Assembly: GCA_031969915.1 (NCBI GenBank)
Contig: DALYJJ010000115.1
Coordinates: forward strand, 1-20,043
DNA length: 20,043 nucleotides
Direction of reading: 5' to 3'
DNA from: DALYJJ01 sp031969915
Lineage (GTDB): Bacteria > Acidobacteriota > Terriglobia > Bryobacterales > Bryobacteraceae
The translations under genes and the position numbers were made by a program. Positions 1 to 7,437 of the stretch are shown piece by piece. Under the pieces are notes generated by a model, which did no database searches, was not told the origin of the DNA, and saw nothing but the letters and a program-made list of their open reading frames with translations. The first letter of the stretch is position 1, and every line of letters starts with the position of its first letter.

Positions 1-436
1 GCCGCAGTTCTTCGTTGTTCACTTGGTGGCTCACCATGCTCTCCGTCTTCGACGACTTGAGCACCAGTTCCTCGACGTAGATCGGACAGTCCAGCCGCAG
101 CGCCAGCGCCAGCGCGTCGCTCGGCCGGGAATCCACGCTGATCAACTCCCCGTCCCGTTCGATCCAGATCAGGGCGTAGAACGTGTCGTCCTTCAACTCG
201 CTCACCACCACCTTCTGCACCCCGGCGTTGAGCCCCAGCAGCAGGGTCTTGATCAGGTCGTGCGTCATCGGCCGCGGCGTCGACACTTTCTCAATTTCCA
301 GCGCGATCGCGTTCGCCTCGTAGATGCCGACCCAGATCGGGAGGATGGTGTTGCCGGCCACGTCCTTCAAGATGACGATGGGCATGTTCGTCACCGGATC
401 CATCATCAGGCCCCGGATCTTCATCTCGACTTCCAT
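1..436 (-). CDS. Bifunctional nuclease family protein (DUF151/BFN), 3' end outside window
   Basis: The reverse strand reads 145 codons from ATG at 436 to the window edge with no stop, so the C-terminus is missing. The visible protein begins MEVEMKIRGLMMDP and continues with the conserved pattern of the DUF151 family (about residues 5-135): an IVILKD strand, the LPIWVGIYEANAIA block, the RPMTHDL segment and the SVDSRPSDALALALR block. Some members of this family have been reported to have DNase/RNase activity, but most bacterial copies are uncharacterised, so the function here is inference. The start at 436 is preferred over the in-frame ATG at 454 because AAGGA lies a few bases upstream and homologues typically start MEVEMK. 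It lies 46 nt after the miaB stop and is probably co-transcribed with it. Confidence 0.88.
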   Translation of the reverse strand, partial: MEVEMKIRGLMMDPVTNMPIVILKDVAGNTILPIWVGIYEANAIALEIEKVSTPRPMTHDLIKTLLLGLNAGVQKVVVSELKDDTFYALIWIERDGELISVDSRPSDALALALRLDCPIYVEELVLKSSKTESMVSHQVNNEELR

Positions 437-482
437 GGCGTTCCTTTTCTCCATTAGAACAGACGGTGCGTTCCCGCGCACG

Positions 483-1805
483 CTAGGCGGGACGCACGAA
501 CTCGCCGGCCAGCGAATTGGGGCCGGCTCTGGTGACGCGCGCGGAGAGATACTGGCCGGATAGGTTGGCCCCCTGGCCATCGGGGTGCGTGAAGTTCAAC
601 GTGCGATGCTGCGATGTGCGGCCGATCCATTGTCCCGTGGCCTGGTTGAAGCCCTCCACGAGAACCTCCTCGATTGAGCCCACCAGCGCGGAGTGGCGGC
701 GCAACTGGATGCCCCGCTGCTTCTCTTGAACAATAGTGAGCCGCCGGCCCTTTTCCTCTTCGGAAAAATGATCGCCGTAAGCCAGCGCCGGCGTGTTCGG
801 CCGCTTCGAGTACTTGAAGCTGAAGATCGAGTCGTACTCCACTTCCTCGAGCAGCCGAAGGGTCTGCTCGAAGTCCTCCTCCGTCTCCCCGGGGAAGCCC
901 ACGATGATGTCCGTGCTCAGCGCGATCTTGCGCGGCGAAGCCTTCAACCACTCGATGCGCCGCATATACTCGTCCCGCGTGTACAGCCGCTGCATCCGCT
1001 CCAGCACTCTCGTCGAACCCGATTGCACCGGCAGGTGCACGAAGTTGCAGAGCACCGGGTTGCGGTCGATCGCCTCCACAATCTCTTTCGTGAAGTCCCG
1101 CGGATGGGACGTCGTGAACCGCACCCGCCTCAGACCAGGCACTTCCCCCACCTTCTCCAGGAGCTGCGCGAAATCGAGCCCCGCCGCCGACGGGTCCCGG
1201 TAGCTGTTCACGTTCTGCCCCAGCAGCATGATCTCCGTGTAGCCCGCCCCCGCCAGTTGCCGCGCCTCCGCCAGCACGCTCTCGCTCGTCCGGCTCCGCT
1301 CCGGCCCGCGCGTGAACGGCACCACGCAATACGCGCACGATTTGTCGCATCCCTCGATGATCGTCAGGTACGCCCGGTGCGCGTTGTCCCGGCGCGTGAG
1401 CGGCGTCTCGAACGTATCTTCGGTGTCCAGGCTCAACCCGGTCACCCGCTTCCCGCCGGTCTCCAGTTGCACCAGCAACTCCGGCAGCCTCGTGTAACTG
1501 GCCGAACCCACCACCATGCTCACGTGCGGCGCACGCTCAAAGATCCGCTCGCCCTCCTGCTGCGCCACGCAGCCCAGCACGCCGAATACTTTGCCCTTCC
1601 CCGCCTCGCGCTTGAAGTTCTGCAGCCGGTTGAAGACTTTCTGCTCCGCCTTGTCGCGGATGCTGCACGTGTTGTACAGCACCAGGTCCGCCGCATCGGG
1701 CGTTTCCACTTGCAGGTAGCCTTGGGAGACCAGCGTGCCGATGACCTTCTCCGAGTCGTGCACGTTCATCTGGCAGCCAAAGGTCTCGATGTAAAAGCGC
1801 TTCAT
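483..1805 (-). CDS. miaB: tRNA-2-methylthio-N6-dimethylallyladenosine synthase MiaB
   Basis: This is a radical SAM methylthiotransferase that converts i6A to ms2i6A at position 37 of tRNAs reading UNN codons. From ATG at 1805 the protein has 440 residues, normal for the family. The N-terminal UPF0004 domain carries three Fe-S ligands at C11 (in TFGCQMN), C47 (in YNTCSIR) and C79 (in VLGCVAQ). The radical SAM core has the CxxxCxxC motif at C153, C157 and C160, and a TRAM domain for tRNA binding fills about the last 65 residues. The frame stays open to an ATG at 1835, but that ATG lies inside a perfect TATAAT, and MKRFYIETFGCQMN is the usual MiaB N-terminus, so 1805 was chosen. It sits 61 nt after the HNH gene, whose readthrough may also supply transcription. 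The MiaB assignment over RimO or MtaB rests on overall sequence resemblance. Confidence 0.93.
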   Translation of the reverse strand: MKRFYIETFGCQMNVHDSEKVIGTLVSQGYLQVETPDAADLVLYNTCSIRDKAEQKVFNRLQNFKREAGKGKVFGVLGCVAQQEGERIFERAPHVSMVVGSASYTRLPELLVQLETGGKRVTGLSLDTEDTFETPLTRRDNAHRAYLTIIEGCDKSCAYCVVPFTRGPERSRTSESVLAEARQLAGAGYTEIMLLGQNVNSYRDPSAAGLDFAQLLEKVGEVPGLRRVRFTTSHPRDFTKEIVEAIDRNPVLCNFVHLPVQSGSTRVLERMQRLYTRDEYMRRIEWLKASPRKIALSTDIIVGFPGETEEDFEQTLRLLEEVEYDSIFSFKYSKRPNTPALAYGDHFSEEEKGRRLTIVQEKQRGIQLRRHSALVGSIEEVLVEGFNQATGQWIGRTSQHRTLNFTHPDGQGANLSGQYLSARVTRAGPNSLAGEFVRPA

Positions 1806-1833
1806 ACGGAAATGCCCAGGAGGGTGTACTTCC

Positions 1834-1839
1834 ATTATA
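1834..1839 (-). promoter_or_regulatory. Candidate -10 box for miaB
   Basis: The reverse strand reads a perfect TATAAT here. Transcription would start near 1827, giving a leader of about 22 nt before the miaB ATG at 1805. No -35 hexamer is recognisable at 16-18 bp spacing because the upstream sequence is very GC-rich. An internal miaB promoter within the comF cluster is therefore only possible. Confidence 0.35.
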
Positions 1840-1866
1840 CGAACGCTGCGCCGCGCCGCCCCGCCG

Positions 1867-2394
1867 CTAATACCAGAGGTACTTCCGCCACTGCTCGTCG
1901 CTCTTGCCCAGCAGCCTCATCAGGTGCCGGCTGGTGTGCAGGCTGAACGGCCGCGGCTGCTTGGCCAGCTTCATGCCCGCTTCTTCCGGCGTCCGGTTCC
2001 CCTTGCGGTTGTTGCACGGATTGCAGCAGGCCACGAGGTTCTCCCACGTGCTCTCGCCGTGCCGCGAGCGCGGGATCACATGATCGAGCGTCAGTTCCGC
2101 CGAGGTCAACGTCTTATGGCAGTACTGGCACGTGTACCGGTCGCGCATCAGAATGTTCTTCCGCGACAGCGCCCGCGTCTGGTGCGGGATCCGCCGGTAC
2201 TCCAGCAGCCGGATCACCGACGGCATGCGCAGGCTCGCCCGCGGCGAGCAGATGTGGTGCGGCGCATGCTCCTCGGCCTTCGCCACGCCTTTCAAAATCA
2301 GGACCAGCGCCCGGCGGGTCGCGCAGATGTTGATCGGTTCGTAGCTGGCATTCAGCACCAGCACTGGTCGATGCATTCGGTCGAGACTTGCCAT
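1867..2394 (-). CDS. HNH endonuclease family protein
   Basis: The 175-residue protein has an N-terminal region starting with a VLVLNASYEPI motif and a C-terminal HNH nuclease domain at about residues 85-140. The domain shows a CxxC pair (CQYC), the LDHVIPRSRHG core with the first catalytic His, the ENLVACC segment and a second CxxC (CNPC) followed by NNRKGN, so a structural zinc is likely. Small stand-alone HNH proteins of this type are widespread in bacterial genomes and their physiological role is generally unknown. It is not obviously tied to a restriction system or an intron here. The ATG at 2394 lies 4 nt after the comF stop, with GGAG about 9 nt upstream, indicating translation from the comF transcript. 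An in-frame ATG at 2376 is an alternative start. Confidence 0.88.
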   Translation of the reverse strand: MASLDRMHRPVLVLNASYEPINICATRRALVLILKGVAKAEEHAPHHICSPRASLRMPSVIRLLEYRRIPHQTRALSRKNILMRDRYTCQYCHKTLTSAELTLDHVIPRSRHGESTWENLVACCNPCNNRKGNRTPEEAGMKLAKQPRPFSLHTSRHLMRLLGKSDEQWRKYLWY

Positions 2395-2398
2395 TCGT

Positions 2399-3193
2399 TC
2401 ACGCTCCGGAAGAAACAGGTAACCGTTCGGGCGCCGGCGGAGTGCCGCCCGTCTCCGCGGGCCGGCGGTCCGCTCGCGCCAGCGTCAAGACTGCTACTTG
2501 TTTCGCGCCGCCGCGCTTCAAGGCCGCGGCGCAGGCAGAGGCCGTGGCCCCCGTGGTGAATACATCGTCCACCAACAACACAACCAGACCCGCGGCGTCG
2601 GCCCCGCGAGACAACTCGTACGTCCCGGCGGTGTTCTTGCGCCGCCCGGCCGCCGACAACCCCGCTTGCGCAGGCGCCCGGCGCACCCGCCGCAGCAGCC
2701 TTCGCATCGGTACACTCCAGCTCCGCGCCACTTCCTCCGCCAGCAGTTCCGCCTGGTTGTACCCGCGGCGCCACTGCCTCGTCCAGTGAAGCGGCACCGG
2801 TACGATCGCGTCGAACTGGAACCGGCGCGGAACCACCAGCGCCATCCTCCGCCCCAGCACCGGCGCCAGCGTCCGCAAGCCGCCGTACTTGAGCTGATGA
2901 ACCAGGCTCCGCAGTTCGTTTTCGTACGCCCCATACGAGAACGCCGCGTCGAAGGGAGTCAATCCGCGCCGGCATAGTCCGCAGCGCCCCTCCGCATCCA
3001 GTGGGAACGCGTTCCGGAACGGAGTTCCGCATAAGCAGCAGAAGTACTCCGGCGTCAAAGGTTGCGGTGCGTCCAGGCAGCGCTCGCACACCGGCACACG
3101 GTTGAAGTTTGTTAAAGGTGTGTCACAAACCCGGCACGAATCGGGGAAAAGTAGGTTGAGTAGGCGCGCGAGAGGGCGTTCGAGATTTGAGAT
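2399..3193 (-). CDS. comF: ComF family protein (phosphoribosyltransferase-like competence protein); start uncertain
   Basis: The encoded protein has two N-terminal zinc-binding CxxC units (CRVC near 3145, CERC near 3080), a further CCLC/CGLC pair, and a type I phosphoribosyltransferase domain ending in the PRPP loop LLVDDVFTTGAT. This is the ComF/GntX architecture. In naturally competent bacteria ComF supports uptake of single-stranded DNA, and a competence role here is inference. No ATG, GTG or TTG occurs in frame between 3097 and 3332. The ATG at 3334 would add about 47 non-conserved residues and run into the divergent pentapeptide gene. The GTG codons at 3097 and 3091 would remove the first zinc pair. 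I set the end at an in-frame ATC (3193) only as a marker for the conserved N-terminus. It heads the comF-HNH-miaB-BFN cluster. Confidence 0.82.
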   Translation of the reverse strand: MSNLERPLARLLNLLFPDSCRVCDTPLTNFNRVPVCERCLDAPQPLTPEYFCCLCGTPFRNAFPLDAEGRCGLCRRGLTPFDAAFSYGAYENELRSLVHQLKYGGLRTLAPVLGRRMALVVPRRFQFDAIVPVPLHWTRQWRRGYNQAELLAEEVARSWSVPMRRLLRRVRRAPAQAGLSAAGRRKNTAGTYELSRGADAAGLVVLLVDDVFTTGATASACAAALKRGGAKQVAVLTLARADRRPAETGGTPPAPERLPVSSGA

Positions 3194-3278
3194 CCTGTAA
3201 TTGGCGGCTGCTCGTGAGAGACGGCTACTCGAGAAGACCCACCTCCCTGCTCTTTGTATAGTACACCCGGCACGCCCT

Positions 3279-3928
3279 ATGAAGCCAATAACAAAAAACC
3301 AACGAAATGTTCCAGACGTCGGATCGGACCTCATCGTTCCGCCCGAACAGGAGTTTCTGCTCGCCGCTCGCGAGATCCTCCTCGAAGGGTTTCGGCTCGC
3401 GGATCTCACCCGGCCCGGACTCTCCCTCGACAAGCTGAACCTGCGCGGCTGCGAACTGGAGCGCATCCGCTGGCCTGGAAGCGCGATGAAGGCCGTCTCT
3501 TTGCGTGACGTTCGCGTGGTGGGCTGCGATTTTTCCAATCTCACCGTCCACCGCTTCACCCTCGTCCGCGTCGAGTTCGTCGAGTGCCGCCTCGCCGGCC
3601 TCCGCGCCTCCGCGATTGGCAGGATGTGCTCGTGCGCGATTGCGACCTTCGTTATGCCGTGTTTGAGGAAGGCAAGTTCCGCCGCTGCGAGTTCGAACGC
3701 GCCAACTGTGAGGACTCGGGCTTTCCGCGCGCCGACTTCACCGGCTGCGCGTTTCGCTCCAGCTCTCTCTCGCAAGCCGATTTCCGCGGCGCGAAACTCG
3801 GCGCCACGGACCTGCGCGGCTCCACCGTGGACGGCATGATCGTGGGGATCGAAGACCTTCGCGGCGCCATCGTCGATCCCGTTCAGGCCGCCGCCTTCGC
3901 CCGCCTCATGGGGTTGCAGATCGAGTAG
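3279..3928 (+). pseudogene. Pentapeptide-repeat protein, interrupted by a one-base frameshift
   Basis: From ATG at 3279 the first frame gives about 111 residues with pentapeptide-like A(D/N)Lxx units, such as FRLADL, LSLDKLNLRGCEL, VGCDFSNL and FVECRLAGL. Near 3612-3616 the repeats stop making sense in this frame. They resume in the -1 frame as DWQDVLVRDCDLRYAVF, CEFERANCEDSGF and ADFRGAKLGATDLRGS, ending at TAG 3926-3928. Restoring one G after GCG at 3612-3614 joins both halves into an uninterrupted protein of about 216 residues. Pentapeptide repeats fold into a right-handed beta-helix, and most such proteins have no known function. No slippery heptamer is visible, so a true mutation or a sequence error is likelier than programmed frameshifting. 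A TATAGT at 3257-3262 could serve as a -10 box. It is divergent from comF and convergent with the TonB receptor gene. Confidence 0.8.
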
Positions 3929-3946
3929 GAGCCGCGGCGTCTTCTC

Positions 3947-6178
3947 TCACTGCGCCCCTTGCCAGTTCCACCGCACCCCGCTCACAAAATTGAAGCGGAG
4001 CGACGGATACCCGAACGCCTCTTCGTACCGCTGGTTCGTCGCGTTGCGCAGATTCGTGTACGCCGTCAGTCCGCGTCCAACCCGGTAGTTCACATTCACG
4101 CCCACATTGTGAAATCCAGGATTCCGGTACAGCCCCGCCGACGCCCCAAAGTTCGGCTCCACGTCCAGCACGTGTCCGCGCGTGAACAGCGTGACGTTGC
4201 CCGTCAGGCGCTTCCACTCCAGGTTCGACGTGAACGAGCCGGAATGTCGCGGCCGCCGGATCAGCGGCTGCCCGGGCCGGAAGAACGATTGCGCCGCCGC
4301 CGCGCCGTCCAGCGCCCGCAGTTGCGCCTGCTGCCACGTGTACTGGCCGCTGAAGTACAGCCACCGCGCCGGCCGCACCCGCGTCTCGAACTCCGCGCCC
4401 CGCGCCACCGCGTTTGAAATGTTGTCCGTCCGCCACCGGCTCAGCGCCGCCAGCGCGCCGCCCAGACTCACGATCAGGTCGTCGTACTCGTTCCGAAACC
4501 ACGTCGCCTCCAGGGACAGCCGGTTCTCGAACAGACGCTGCTCAATACCCGCGTCGAAGCTCACCGTTCGCTCCGGCCGGATGTTCGGATTGTCCGTGTA
4601 GGCCAGTTCAAAGCCGTTCGCCGGCCGGATTCCCGTGCCGAACGTCGCGTGCACGCGTGTCGAGTTGAACCCTCCCCGCCGGTCCTGCCGCACGTAGTAG
4701 TTCGCGGCGATCTTCGGATTCACCCGCGTCAGCGTGCTGCCCGGAATCGGGGGCCGCCCGGCGAAGCGCGCCGCGGGCAGCGCTTCGGTCGCGATGATCT
4801 CCGTGCGAACCCCCGTGATCAGGCTGAACCGCGCGCGCGGCGCGTAGCGATGTTCCAGGTACAGGCCCGCCTGGCTCCGCTCCAGCGGAAACGTGAAGCC
4901 GTCGTCGTTGGTGATGAAGCTGTTCACCACCTCCTCCCGGCTGCCCATGGCCCCGAAAGCAAAACTGTGCGCGGCGGCCGGCGAGTAAATCGAGCGCGCT
5001 TCGAAGAAGCCCCGCCGGTCGTTGTTGCGGCTGTCGCCGAACGCCGTGCGGAAGCTCGAGTTGTAGATCATCGCGCCGCCCGAAAACTCCTGCCGGAAGC
5101 GTTCGCTCGCCTCGATCCGGTAGCTCCCGTAATAGTTCGATGCGTTCGTCACGCCTCGTGAAACCGTGTCGATGCCGCTGAAGTTGCCCGCCGGATTCGA
5201 ACCCCAGGGGCCCGGCGCCCCCAGTTCGTTCGAATTGAAGAAGCCCCGCAGCGAAAATGCCTGCCGCCGGTGCGTCCGCGAGACCCCGGCCGAGATCGTG
5301 TCGCTGCGAAAGTCGCTGTTCACAATCGGCCCCTCGCTCTCCACCTTCGACGCCGAACCCGTCACGCCGAAGCCCTTCACCGTCCCCGAGGAGCTCGCCG
5401 AAAACCGCCGCGTTCCATAATTCCCGCCCTCCGCCAGCACGTCGATCGAGGGCGCGCCCGTCGCCGTGCGGCTCACCAGGTTCACCACCGCCGAGTTCGC
5501 GTATGAACCGAACACCGCCGACTGCGGCCCGCGCACCACCTCCACCCGTTCCAGAAAATCCGTCGGCAGCGCGGCCAGGTCGAAGTAGCCCCCAAAGCGA
5601 TTCACCGGCACCCCGTCAATCACCACCAGGTTGAAATCCGATTCGCCGCCCCGCCCGAACAGCGATGCCTGCGCGCCCCGTGCGCCGTTCTGAACCACCG
5701 CCAGGCCCGGCACGTACCGCAGCAGGTCGATCGCGTTCGCTTCGTTCCGCCCTCGGATCTCCGCCGCGCCGATCACCGTCGCGCTGGACGGCTGCTCGCC
5801 CGCCGGAACTTCGAGCAGCGACGCCGCCACCGTCACCGCCGCACTCTGCGCGGCGAGCGGCAGTTCGATCGCCATCTCGTCCCGCACGTTCGCCAACGGC
5901 CGCGACACGGTTTGAAAGCCCGGCGCGGCCACGAACAGCGTCTCGGCGCCCGCCGCCGGCTCGAACTCAATCGCGAAGCGGCCGCTGAGGTCCGTCGTCG
6001 CGCGGTGCAGCGTGCCGGTTCGCGAGGCCACCACCACCTCGGCGCCAGGAACGGCGGCGCCGGAGGCGTCCACCACTCGGCCCGTCATCCGCGCCGCGGA
6101 TGCAGCACCGCTCAGCGCGGCGAAAAGAAGTGCGATTCGAAGTGCGTTGATCAAAGCACTCCCACCATGGCACACCAT
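3947..6178 (-). CDS. TonB-dependent outer-membrane receptor with carboxypeptidase-regulatory-like N-terminus
   Basis: The 743-residue protein has a signal peptide, a carboxypeptidase-regulatory-like beta-sandwich (about residues 28-108), a TonB-box-like AAVTVAAS stretch near 110-117, a plug domain (about 120-235, with IDLLRYVPGL, IDGVPVNR and ERVEVVRGPQSAVFG), and a 22-strand-type barrel to the C-terminus. It should import a large ligand across the outer membrane using TonB energy. The plug is BtuB/FepA-like, but the substrate cannot be told. The annotated ATG (6178) lies only 9 nt past a candidate -10 box. A TTG at 6154, preceded by GGTGGGAG, would give the neater signal peptide MINALRIALLFAALSGAASA and is a serious alternative start. 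The C-terminus ends WNWQGAQ rather than exactly on an aromatic residue. The gene stands alone, with no TonB, ExbB or SusD partner in view. Confidence 0.92.
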   Translation of the reverse strand: MVCHGGSALINALRIALLFAALSGAASAARMTGRVVDASGAAVPGAEVVVASRTGTLHRATTDLSGRFAIEFEPAAGAETLFVAAPGFQTVSRPLANVRDEMAIELPLAAQSAAVTVAASLLEVPAGEQPSSATVIGAAEIRGRNEANAIDLLRYVPGLAVVQNGARGAQASLFGRGGESDFNLVVIDGVPVNRFGGYFDLAALPTDFLERVEVVRGPQSAVFGSYANSAVVNLVSRTATGAPSIDVLAEGGNYGTRRFSASSSGTVKGFGVTGSASKVESEGPIVNSDFRSDTISAGVSRTHRRQAFSLRGFFNSNELGAPGPWGSNPAGNFSGIDTVSRGVTNASNYYGSYRIEASERFRQEFSGGAMIYNSSFRTAFGDSRNNDRRGFFEARSIYSPAAAHSFAFGAMGSREEVVNSFITNDDGFTFPLERSQAGLYLEHRYAPRARFSLITGVRTEIIATEALPAARFAGRPPIPGSTLTRVNPKIAANYYVRQDRRGGFNSTRVHATFGTGIRPANGFELAYTDNPNIRPERTVSFDAGIEQRLFENRLSLEATWFRNEYDDLIVSLGGALAALSRWRTDNISNAVARGAEFETRVRPARWLYFSGQYTWQQAQLRALDGAAAAQSFFRPGQPLIRRPRHSGSFTSNLEWKRLTGNVTLFTRGHVLDVEPNFGASAGLYRNPGFHNVGVNVNYRVGRGLTAYTNLRNATNQRYEEAFGYPSLRFNFVSGVRWNWQGAQ

Positions 6179-6187
6179 CCGCCGTCA

Positions 6188-6215
6188 ATTGTAGGGCGTT
6201 TAGTGATACTGAAAA
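6188..6215 (-). promoter_or_regulatory. Candidate promoter for the TonB-dependent receptor
   Basis: On the reverse strand TTTTCA (6215-6210, 4/6 to -35 consensus) is followed after 16 bp by TACAAT (6193-6188, 5/6 to -10 consensus). The predicted transcription start is near 6181, only about 3 nt ahead of the ATG at 6178. Either the mRNA is leaderless or the downstream TTG at 6154 is the real start. Confidence 0.5.
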
Positions 6216-6227
6216 CCGCGCCCCCGC

Positions 6228-6233
6228 TACAAT
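6228..6233 (+). promoter_or_regulatory. Candidate -10 box for tyrS overlapping its first ATG
   Basis: TACAAT (5/6) is directly followed by GGGG, so the most upstream in-frame ATG (6232) sits inside the hexamer. If the box is used, transcription would begin near 6240 and translation would start at the in-frame GTG 6241. No convincing -35 box is seen at 16-18 bp. Confidence 0.35.
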
Positions 6234-7431
6234 GGGGACAGTGTCCCCGTCCATCTCCGATTCCCTCGTCTATCTCAAAAAGGGCCTCGCCGAACTGATT
6301 CGCGAAGAGGATCTCGCCGAACGTCTCGAACAGGCGCAGAAGGACGGCCGTCCCCTGCGCATCAAAGCCGGTTTCGATCCCACCGCGCCGGACCTCCACC
6401 TCGGCCACACCGTCCTGCTCCGCAAGATGAAGCACTTTCAGGACCTCGGCCACACGGTCATTTTCCTGATCGGCGACGTCACCGGCCTCATCGGCGACCC
6501 CACCGGCCGCAACGTCACGCGCCCTCCCATGACTCGCGAGGACATCGAACGCAACGCCGAAACGTACAAGCAGCAGGTGTTCAAAATTCTCGACCCCGCA
6601 AAGACCGAGGTGCGCTTCAACAGCGAGTGGCTCCTGCCCATGAACTCGCTCGACTGGATCCGCCTCGCATCCAAGTACACCGTGGCCCGGCTGCTCGAGC
6701 GCGATGACTTCTCCAAGCGCTTCAAGGAAGGCGTGCCCATCTCCATGCACGAACTCCTCTATCCGCTCTCGCAAGGCTACGATTCCGTGGCCTTGCAGTG
6801 CGATGTCGAGATGGGCGGCACGGACCAGAAGTTCAACCTGCTGGTGGGCCGCGAACTCCAGCGCGACTTCGGCCAGCCGCCGCAGATCGTCGCCACCGTG
6901 CCCCTGCTCGAAGGCACCGACGGCGTCGAGAAGATGTCGAAATCCAAGGGTAACTACGTGGGTATCACGGAGCCGCCCGCGGAAATGTTCCGCAAGTTGA
7001 TGAACATTCCCGACGCTCTCGTCGTCCGTTACTATGAGTTGCTCACTGACCTGTCGTTCGCCGCGATCGAAGAACTCCTCGGCCGCCTCGATCCGATTTC
7101 CGCCAAGAAGGACTTGGCGCGCCGCATCGTCACCGATTTCCATTCCGCCGAAGAAGCGGCGCGCGTGGAATCGGCTTGGGGCGGGTTGCCTCCCGTCGAG
7201 TCGCTCGAACAATACAGCGTGGCTGACGCGCGCCTGAACCGGGTGCTCGTGCAGGCGAAGTTCGCGCCTTCGGTGACCGAGGCCGACAAGTTCATCAAGA
7301 CCGCGAACACCGTGGAAGTCTTCTTCGCGGCCAGCGGTGAAACGGAGCCCTTCGCCGGGCCGTCGCACAAACTGAGCCCGGGCGAGTACATTATTCGCGT
7401 TGGTAAGAGACACAAGCTCGTGAGGGTGTAG
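6232..7431 (+). CDS. tyrS: Tyrosyl-tRNA synthetase
   Basis: This class I aminoacyl-tRNA synthetase attaches tyrosine to tRNA-Tyr in the cytoplasm. The 399-residue protein has the HIGH signature as HLGH (residues 56-59), the KMSKS loop at residues 234-238 (EKMSKSKGNY), and a C-terminal S4-type RNA-binding domain (about 325-395). The NVTRPPM-type connective region and overall length match the bacterial TyrZ-like subgroup rather than the longer E. coli type. No Shine-Dalgarno sequence precedes ATG 6232. That ATG overlaps a TACAAT -10-like box, and GTG 6241 is an alternative start that loses only three residues. The stop lies 6 nt before the first permease gene, so tyrS probably drives the permease pair in one operon. 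Confidence 0.96.
   Translation: MGTVSPSISDSLVYLKKGLAELIREEDLAERLEQAQKDGRPLRIKAGFDPTAPDLHLGHTVLLRKMKHFQDLGHTVIFLIGDVTGLIGDPTGRNVTRPPMTREDIERNAETYKQQVFKILDPAKTEVRFNSEWLLPMNSLDWIRLASKYTVARLLERDDFSKRFKEGVPISMHELLYPLSQGYDSVALQCDVEMGGTDQKFNLLVGRELQRDFGQPPQIVATVPLLEGTDGVEKMSKSKGNYVGITEPPAEMFRKLMNIPDALVVRYYELLTDLSFAAIEELLGRLDPISAKKDLARRIVTDFHSAEEAARVESAWGGLPPVESLEQYSVADARLNRVLVQAKFAPSVTEADKFIKTANTVEVFFAASGETEPFAGPSHKLSPGEYIIRVGKRHKLVRV
6234..6248. repeat. Perfect 7-1-7 dyad at the tyrS start
   Basis: GGGGACA-G-TGTCCCC is a perfect inverted repeat around a single G. It starts at the last base of the putative tyrS ATG and covers the alternative GTG. It could be an operator or an mRNA hairpin with too small a loop to be stable, or chance, since a 7-1-7 dyad is expected about once per window of this size. 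Confidence 0.45.
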
Positions 7432-7437
7432 CCGCCC

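Noticed and set aside
693..1946. A 417-codon plus-strand frame opposite miaB
   Set aside because: It is antisense to an unmistakable MiaB and has an Arg/His/Leu-rich product without a domain.
1867..2394. HNH gene as part of a group II intron, homing element or restriction system
   Set aside because: No intron RNA features, reverse transcriptase, methylase or flanking repeats are seen, and the gene is tightly packed into a housekeeping cluster.
3254..3267. Small TGTA-TAG-TACA dyad between comF and the pentapeptide gene as an operator
   Set aside because: The arms are only 4 bp, well within chance, and the flanking promoter elements on both strands are weak.
3598..3640. Programmed -1 ribosomal frameshift in the pentapeptide gene
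   Set aside because: No X-XXY-YYZ slippery heptamer or clear downstream stem is visible at the point where the frame changes. A one-base loss explains it more simply.
3929..3946. Possible terminator between the convergent pentapeptide and TonB receptor genes
   Set aside because: Only 18 bp separate the stops, and no GC stem with a T-run is present.
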